A DNA stretch of 64,000 bases from Gari tellinella (Eukaryota > Mollusca > Bivalvia > Cardiida > Psammobiidae): assembly GCA_922989275.2 (NCBI GenBank), contig OV277866.1, forward strand, positions 36,535,246 through 36,599,245, given 5' to 3'. Below the pieces are notes generated by a model, which worked only from the letters and a program-made list of their open reading frames with translations, was not told the origin of the DNA and made no database searches. Within the stretch, counting starts at the first letter, position 1; the number at the start of each line of letters is the position of its first letter. Below, one piece after another: positions 58,002-64,000 of this stretch. The position numbers and the translations under genes are program-made.

Positions 58002-58247
58002 CAGTGGAGAATGTGTTATTCTTTCCCAATAAACGCGTTTACGCTAAAACTATTATTTGCAGTACAATCAGTTTGGAGCCAGATCAGACGCCGGGTAACC
58101 CGGCGTCTGATCAGGCTCCAAACTGTTTGCCACCAAGATAAACATGAAATATCAGAATTGTCCAAAAGTTGTTCTTTTCTACGTTTTAGTGCTTTGCGTT
58201 TGCGTACGTTTGCGTTTAAACGGGAAAGAATAACAGATTATCCACTG
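58002..58247 (-). mobile_element. TA-1 MITE, intact copy 5, inverted
   Basis: 246 bp flanked by TA; the interior is the reverse complement of copies 1-4, while the ends are symmetric. HP1 at about 58061-58128. From 58248 to 59535 only chance ORFs and a small AAAAAAGCTTGCTTTTTT hairpin (58680-58700). Confidence 0.85.
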
Positions 58248-59535
58248 TAGTTGTCTGATATTGGTTAACAATAGCTACAATCATCAACACAGCCATTGGT
58301 TTGCAGAAATAAAAATGTTGCATAATGGGCAACAGAAAAAAGAAATTTCAACATAAGCCGACATTTGTTATTAAATACTTATTCATAGTGCTTAACATAA
58401 GAGGTTGTATACAAATTCATGCATGTTGTGTACCGTATAAATACATCACCAATTATATGGCAAGTGGGGAAAGTGCTTCAGCATTCAATGCATGTGTAGG
58501 TCTAGGACCTAAATGTTTTTGGTTTCTTTATTTTCAACGTCGTGCTTTTGTAAATATAATGTCTTACTATGTATTTTTTTTTATTAGCACATGGGTAAAT
58601 AACTAAACAACAAATGCTCAAAAGGTAACATGCTTTGTTGATACGATGCTTTTTTGTCTTAATGCTGCCTATAATACGGAAAAAAAGCTTGCTTTTTTTC
58701 CGTTCTTAGGTAATGCACGGAAAAAACAAAGGATTTCCAATTCAATTCAATCCCTGACAGACTTTGAAAAGTGTTTGATTTGCGCGTGCTTAACTTCCTG
58801 TAACTAAGCAACAATACGAAATAGTACTAAAAGAATCCAACAAATGCAAGTGGTCGTCAGTTTTAAGCTCTCGATTCAAATTTTCGTTTTGTTATTCACC
58901 ATATAATGAAGCAATAATTGATGAAGAAAGACGATATTTACGTGGCCTTTTTTATTTTAAATCGTAGTTAAACGAACTATATTTTGTGAAACCTACGCCG
59001 GAAACGGCGTAGTACTTCGTCTTAGTTCCGTCGTCAAATTATGTCAGACAGTTTGAGTGATTAGGACCATACCATTTAACGATTAGAATCTACTATTGGA
59101 CATGGATATTCCACTGGAAAACAGGATCTATTGAGACACAGAATTGTATACACCCGGGATCAGTTATCAGGTAAGTTGATTTTAATGGTATTATTCCCTA
59201 CTGCTATGTCTGAAGTATCGAAAATTCGACGAAATTGACATCAGATTTGTGCGGCTGCAATTATTGTATTATAACCGAATAATCCCCCGATAAAATATCT
59301 TTGCGGGACAGTCGGTGGTTTACACTGTACCAAAGATGGCTACACGAAGCAAACCTATGTTTTGATATAAACTCGACATCAATAAGAAATGTCTGAAATG
59401 ATTAAGAGCTAGAGACCACCAGTCGTTAAAGGTGTGTATAAGCGCCACAGGCTTCTGTGAAAGAAATGGATTTGTTTGATCCCAAATTGCGGAGGGTGAT
59501 AACTGCTGTACAGGACTGCATGCTGTAGCGTGTTC

Positions 59536-59582
59536 AATTGATCAGAGACATACAGAGATGTATGTCTCTGAATTGATCAATT
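59536..59582. repeat. Short palindrome
   Basis: TTGATCAGAGACATAC and GTATGTCTCTGAATTGATCAA pair around AGAGAT, with a few extra bases on one arm. Confidence 0.6.
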
Positions 59583-59605
59583 ACCACTGTAGCAATTTGT
59601 GCAGA

Positions 59606-59832
59606 GTACACTACATTTTTCTTTCCAAATAACCCCGGTTACATTACACTTTAACTTTTGTTTTCATTGCAAACAGTTTGGACTTGGTAACCCGGCGTCT
59701 GATCAGCCTCCAAACTGTTTGCCACTCAATTTAAAACTTGTAGTCGGAGTTGTCAAAAAGTTGTCATTTTCTATATTTCATTGCAATGGGTTTCGTTTGA
59801 ATGGAAGAATACCGTTTTCTCCACTCTGACTG
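59606..59832 (-). mobile_element. TA-1 element, diverged, inverted
   Basis: TTTCTTTCCAAATAACCCCG, shortened HP1 (59669-59722), then GGAAGAATACCGTTTTCTCC. From 59840 to 60675 nothing is recognised. Confidence 0.55.
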
Positions 59833-60675
59833 TATTTTAGAGCCAATCATTGAATCATTATGGCCGTAGATGGCAATCGATTTCTTTACTGAACTCATGA
59901 CTGTATTCGGATGGTTACAGACTTGGCAGCCGGTACGTAGTTTAACAACAGCGATTTAGGGTTTATTTTACTGTTAAATCATGCCGTTTGTTGTTTTTCA
60001 TCGACTCATAAAAATGACAGTTCGGCTCCCGGTCAAAGACAATTAAATGCCATCTTTGAATCTGTAGAGGAAAATCCATATTTATATCTGGACATCGTCA
60101 AACCAGTTAAAATACTATCCCTGAAATCCTGAACGCCAAGGAGGGGAGCCTTTAATGCCAGTATTTAAAGTTTTTGGCTTGACTCGGCAGCTTGGGCTTA
60201 CATTAATCTGGAATTTTATTGTGACATTAACCTATAGCGTGTTCAGTTAGTTAGTAACTTACCGTATCGATTGCATCAATTGCATAAAAAAAACATAACA
60301 ATTTAACTAAAACAGACTGTTTGCATGATATCGATTGCGAATGGCACGAATGATCTCATGGGTAGTTAGCCAACACGATCAAGAAAAACAAAATGGTGAC
60401 CAAATGAGTTTACAAAAATAAGCGAACAGTCCCGAATTAATTTCTCATCAATAAACCAACATTTTCCGATACTTAATGTATAAAAAAACCCAGCTTACAT
60501 CTGAGCAGTTAAATCTTATTTTTATATGCGGTAAAATTGATGCATTTGAGTTAATTAGTAAACTTTTGCTTGTGTTATTTCGATTCGTACATAAATCGAT
60601 TGTACCCAGGTAACCCTTGAATTAGTAAATAAACATGGTGGCGCAACTGTTAATTAAACTTTTTTATTCACACTT

Positions 60676-62181
60676 TTTAGCTCACCTGGCACGAAGTGCC
60701 AAGGTGAGCTATTGTGATCACCCTGTGTCCGTCGTCGTCTGTCCGTGCTCACAAAATGATAGTTAAGTGGCTAAAATTGACTAAAATAACTAGGCACGTA
60801 AGTGAAAAAACATTAACCTGGCAGTTTTTTGTAACATTAACCTGGCCATTTCTTGTGACCTGGCCAGTTGTGGGACTTAGGGGTAGGGTTAGCCTCCAGA
60901 TCATTCTATAACAAAGTTAGATTTCAATTATGTGGCTTACCACACACATTTTAACCACATAAAAGAGATAAAATAAAGAAGGCAATGGCCACTTAAATGG
61001 AGATTGTGGGTATGTCCGGCAGTCTGTCCGTCGTCAAACTTTTTGTTAATGATCTTCTTGGTCACTACTGGGCCAATTTCTTCAAAACTTCATAGGATTG
61101 TTCCTTGTAGGATACTCTCTCAGATTTCTTCAAATTTAGGTCACCCAAATGAAATTGTTGTTGCCATGGCAACCAATTGAAAAAACTTTAAAAATCTTCT
61201 TGTCAAAAACTACTGGTCCAAATTGAAAATAATTTTACCCAAATGTGCCATTTGTCGTATTCGACTGGCAAAACTTTAGCTATTCCATCAATTGAAATTA
61301 CACCACGAAACAGATCTGACCAATCAAAAAAATGTTTATGGAGTATGTTTGGCGTCTATTGCTCAACAAACTCAACAAGGGTTTTCAGCCGATATTTTTC
61401 GTACTCCACGGCATGTGTCACACTACCTGTCGAACAAAATATGTGCTCCATGAGATTTGGTTGCTCCACGAAAATTAGCCAGTCGAAAACACCTATTGGT
61501 GACCGTTTATCAGATTTTTAAAAATGATTTTCCTATCTTAAAAAACATGGCCGCTAGTGGGTGGGGCAGATTTTCCTTAAATGGCTATATAGTGAAAACT
61601 TTAAAAAATCTTCTTGTCTGAAATCGATGATCCGATTTGAAAGTAATTTCACACAAATGATTCATATGGGCGACTCTCTACGAAATTTCTTAAAATAATT
61701 CTGATATATAAAAAACATGGCCCCCAGTGGGGAGGGGCACATTTTCCATATGTTACTGTATAGTAAAAACTTTAAAAATCTTCTTCTGTGAAACTACTGG
61801 TCCAAATTGAAAATAACTTTACACAAATGATCCATTAATAAATCTATCAGATTGCTTAAAATCATTTTGTTATCTTAAAAAAAATGACTACCAGTGGGTG
61901 GGGCAAGTTTTCCTTATATTTCTGTATAGAAAATCTTTAAAAATCTTTTCCCTGAAACTGTTGGTGTCATTTAAGAATATTTTTACACAAATAATGATTC
62001 ATATGTGGCCCTTTGCCAGTTTACTTTAAATAATCTTCCTAGCTCAAACATAACCACCAGTGGGTGGGGGTGAATTTACCGATGATGGCTTGTATTGAAA
62101 ACTTAACCATTACTGGTCCATTACCATGACCATAACCATAGGTACCAGGTGACCGATTAAGGGCCGCATGTGGCTCTTGTT
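60676..62181 (+). repeat. Bivalve-type AGCTCACC repeat with degenerate tandem units
   Basis: Begins with an AGCTCACCTGGCACG/AAGGTGAGCT hairpin and TCCGTCGTCGTCTGTCCG. It contains repeated units of about 160-170 bp (AAACTTTAAAAATCTTCTTG, GGTCCAAATTGAAAATAA, CACAAATGATTCAT, CCAGTGGGTGGGG) at about 61185, 61597, 61769 and 61932. It ends GGTGACCGATTAAGGGCCGC and TGTGGCTCTTGTTA. I recognise both ends from bivalve genomic sequence. The class is uncertain. Confidence 0.7.
61252..61495. mobile_element. Inverted-repeat element nested in the AGCTCACC repeat
   Basis: TTCGACTGGC (61260-61269) and GCCAGTCGAA (61478-61487) bracket about 210 bp unrelated to the surrounding units. The ORF here is incidental. 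Confidence 0.5.
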
Positions 62182-62524
62182 ACTTATTTGCTCAGACGCA
62201 CAGCTGCACATAATACTCAATACGAGGGGGGCTGCAGTATGGATAGATAGATAGACATGTAATCAAAAAATTACAAAATAAATTTAATAGATCTATCTTA
62301 AAATATTCTCATCATCCATCAAAGAATTAAGTGCAATTCAACTGCCCTTTAAAGATGACATTTGACACTGGCTACATTTAAAATTATTAAATTTATTTAC
62401 CCCTGTGAATCAAGCAGTAGATCATCTCGATTTAAAATGTACCTTCCGCTTAATCATTTGATGTATACCCCTCTTATAACCAGGACTAAACAATACTTAT
62501 TGATGGAATAAAAAATAGCTAACA

Positions 62525-62605
62525 ACTTACAGAACAGTGGAACTAAAGCAGAAAACATCTTCAAATGCTCTCTGCTTTACTTTCATCTTTCTTTAAGTGA
62601 CCACC
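62525..62605. repeat. HP2 palindrome, imperfect
   Basis: AACTAAAGCAGAAAACATC...CTCTGCTTTACTTTC...CTTTAAGTGACCACCTG keeps one HP2 arm and the usual right flank. 62183-62524 has only a short GATA run (62240-62255). Confidence 0.5.
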
Positions 62606-62739
62606 TGCTGTATACAATAATGATTACTGTAGCCTCAGTGGTGTCTACAGAGTGGTTAACCTCATCCTTGGCAACTCTCAAGACCTATGTTGGTTGTTTA
62701 TCCTGAAAACTTACACATATTTTTAAATTATTTCAACAG

Positions 62740-62911
62740 GGGCAATGGTAATATGGTATGGATGGATCCCATGGATGAGTCAGATTTTATGGCACCAAAA
62801 TACAAAATGGGTCATATAGCATGGATGGATGATGAGGGATGGAGAGATCAGGAAACATCAGGACAGCTGATTTCATCTTATCTCATTGATCGAGATGAAA
62901 GCCATGTATAA
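62740..62911 (+). CDS. Possible orphan terminal exon, unknown protein
   Basis: An acceptor-like TTATTTCAACAG is followed by an open frame ending in TAA at 62909. Residues include NMVWMDPMDESDFMAPKYK and HIAWMDDEGW, rich in Met, Trp and Asp. The composition differs from the surrounding AT-rich repeats, which is why it is listed. I do not recognise the protein. The acceptor needs two bases from an upstream exon (phase 2), so it cannot join lbx exon 1 (phase 1) in frame. It may be an exon of another gene or chance open sequence, or an old transposon fragment. Confidence 0.2.
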
Positions 62912-63087
62912 CATCACACTAACGTGGTACCAGACCTTTCAAGGGGAATTCAACTGCCATAAAATAGGTAAATTATTGCTTCTTTCATTAAGAAATTACA
63001 AAAATTTAGAAAAATGTAAAATAAAAAACACTGAGGTTAGCCTTTATTGAAATTGCGACATGGTGAAAAAACATGCTACTCATCTGG

Positions 63088-63500
63088 GACTTGCAAACAA
63101 ATTTGATACAGATAGGCACCACTTATGCAGGACCTGATCTGGATCTACTCTGTTTGACACTCAGAAGTCAGATTCTAATTCTGTTAGGTAAAATAGATGT
63201 TTATTGAAATTTATCATACAATACTGAGCATGTACATGTAGCTATTTGTAGACTATGTCACATGTGTAATGTATAAGAATTGTTAAGGGTTGTACCTTCA
63301 AGTACTTGAACCAGATACAAACTGCCTTGGCAAACAGTGTAGACTCACATGCAAAATATGAAGTATCTATCAAATGTAGCTGCAAAGCTGTGGACTATGT
63401 CAAGTTCACCCTATTTGACCTTTAGATGACATCTACATGGCCTTGACCTTTGTCTGGCTTAACCCAAGTTGTACTGTTCTCAAGAGATTCTTTAATGCAC
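63088..63500. repeat. HP1 remnant followed by a TTGACCTTT-rich interspersed repeat
   Basis: 63089-63159 is a decayed HP1 (CAAACAAATTTGATACAG...CTGATCTGGATC...CTGTTTGAC). From 63340, TTTGACCTTTAGATGACATC and GGCCTTGACCTTTGTC resemble a common invertebrate interspersed repeat. From 63501 to 63839 nothing is recognised. Confidence 0.4.
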
Positions 63501-63839
63501 ATGCCAAAATGAAAAGTCACAAATTTATGGACTTATCGCCAATGCTAAATTCTGCCTATTTGGCCTTTAAAAGCTGAATCTCCTTTAAATGCAAAATATT
63601 TTCGTGTATTATGTTATGATTTAGAGAGCCTACAAAGTACAGTATATAGTAAATTAAAATATTTGAAAGAAAACATTTGAAAGACAAGTTAAAGGCAATG
63701 TGTGTGGGGCTTTAGATTGAAAAATAAGCCAGTAATGTGTACAGTTCTGACACTAACAGTATAATGATTTTCATTTCAGTCCATGAAATCTGATTTATGA
63801 TTACAAGTCAGTGCTCCACATAAGTTGGAATAATCAGAC

Positions 63840-63972
63840 CAAATGCAGCTTTTCTTCATGTCAGCACCAACGCCTATGGTGTTACCATTCATTAGAGTTG
63901 TCTTGAGAACAGGATTCTAATAAGTAGTCACACCACTGGGTTTAATGTAGACATAAAGAATTTATTTTCAGT
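63840..63972 (-). repeat. Foldback repeat, copy 2
   Basis: The reverse complement matches 60-175 across the hairpin arms (CTTATTAGAATCCTG...CTCTAAT) and both flanks (ACATTAAACCC and GTTGGTGCTG). Confidence 0.5.
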
Positions 63973-64000
63973 TATCTGTAGCCCTGTATGAGTATAACTA

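Larger units (their letters stand above)
44991..64000 (+). other. lbx: lbx intron 1 (open-ended)
   Basis: The intron starts at the GTAAGT donor and no homeodomain coding sequence (WFQNRRAK-type) is seen in any forward frame to the window end. The intron therefore exceeds 19 kb, unless the gene is broken or exon 2 has been lost. It holds many of the transposons listed below and several long stretches with no recognisable repeat. Confidence 0.6.

Noticed and set aside
2706..58247. Evenly repeated palindromes resembling a CRISPR array or bacterial terminators
   Set aside because: Spacing is irregular, units are flanked by transposon ends and the window is clearly eukaryotic (introns, LINE, lbx).
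58325..58606. 93-codon ORF
   Set aside because: Hydrophobic, AT-driven composition; no signal, family or splice evidence.

Overview
Eukaryotic, AT-rich, gene-poor DNA, most likely from a heterodont bivalve mollusc. This is an inference from repeat families I recognise from bivalve genomes: the GGGGCCCGTTTCATAAAAC inverted-repeat element, the AGCTCACCTGG...GGTGAGCT repeat near 60.7 kb, and the TTAACCCATTT...AAATGGGTTAA element at 26.4 kb. I cannot name the species.

Two genes are supported. (1) A complete two-exon gene for a 117-residue secreted peptide precursor (exons 3785-3872 and 5681-5946, + strand) has a TATA box, signal peptide, matching phase-1 splice sites, a KR cleavage site, a two-cysteine peptide and a C-terminal GKK amidation signal. 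I do not recognise its family. (2) The first coding exon of a ladybird-type homeobox gene, lbx (44291-44990, + strand), carries the EH1-like motif and the Lbx-specific SKTF.GLE motif. It ends in a consensus GTAAGT donor. No homeobox exon is visible downstream, so intron 1 exceeds about 19 kb.

Nearly everything else is short non-autonomous DNA transposons. Labels used here: TTAA-a, TTAA-b and TTAA-c (piggyBac-like, about 190-253 bp, starting TTAACCC and ending GGGTTAA); TA-1 (TA target, CAGTGGAGAA ends, 246 bp); TA-2 (CAGTGCTCCCTCCCTAC ends, about 285-380 bp); TA-3 (pogo/Tigger-like CAGTAAAACCTC ends, about 200 bp); GGGGCCC elements (about 170-240 bp); CAGGG elements (hAT-like CAGGGCTGCCA ends, about 255 bp); and a long foldback family at 16.5 and 35.5 kb. 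Most contain one of two palindromic cores. HP1 is about 65 bp with outer arms CAAACAGTTTG and an inner GACGCC/GGCGTC or GAGGGC/GCCCTC stem. HP2 is about 72 bp with outer arms CTTAAAGCAGG/CCTGCTTTAAG. The same core occurs inside element families with unrelated ends, which is the most unusual property of the window.

Layout: 0-3.5 kb repeats; 3.6-6.5 kb peptide gene with two transposons in its intron and a nested pair just after its stop; 6.5-43.3 kb almost continuous transposon debris, with one truncated LINE at 13.6-14.0 kb; 43.3-45.1 kb repeat-poor lbx 5' region and exon 1; 45-64 kb lbx intron 1, with long repeat-free stretches (about 46.5-48.3, 51.6-53.1 and 53.4-55.0 kb) between transposons and a bivalve-type repeat at 60.7-62.2 kb. 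The two genes share no evident pathway: one is a probable signalling peptide, the other a developmental transcription factor.
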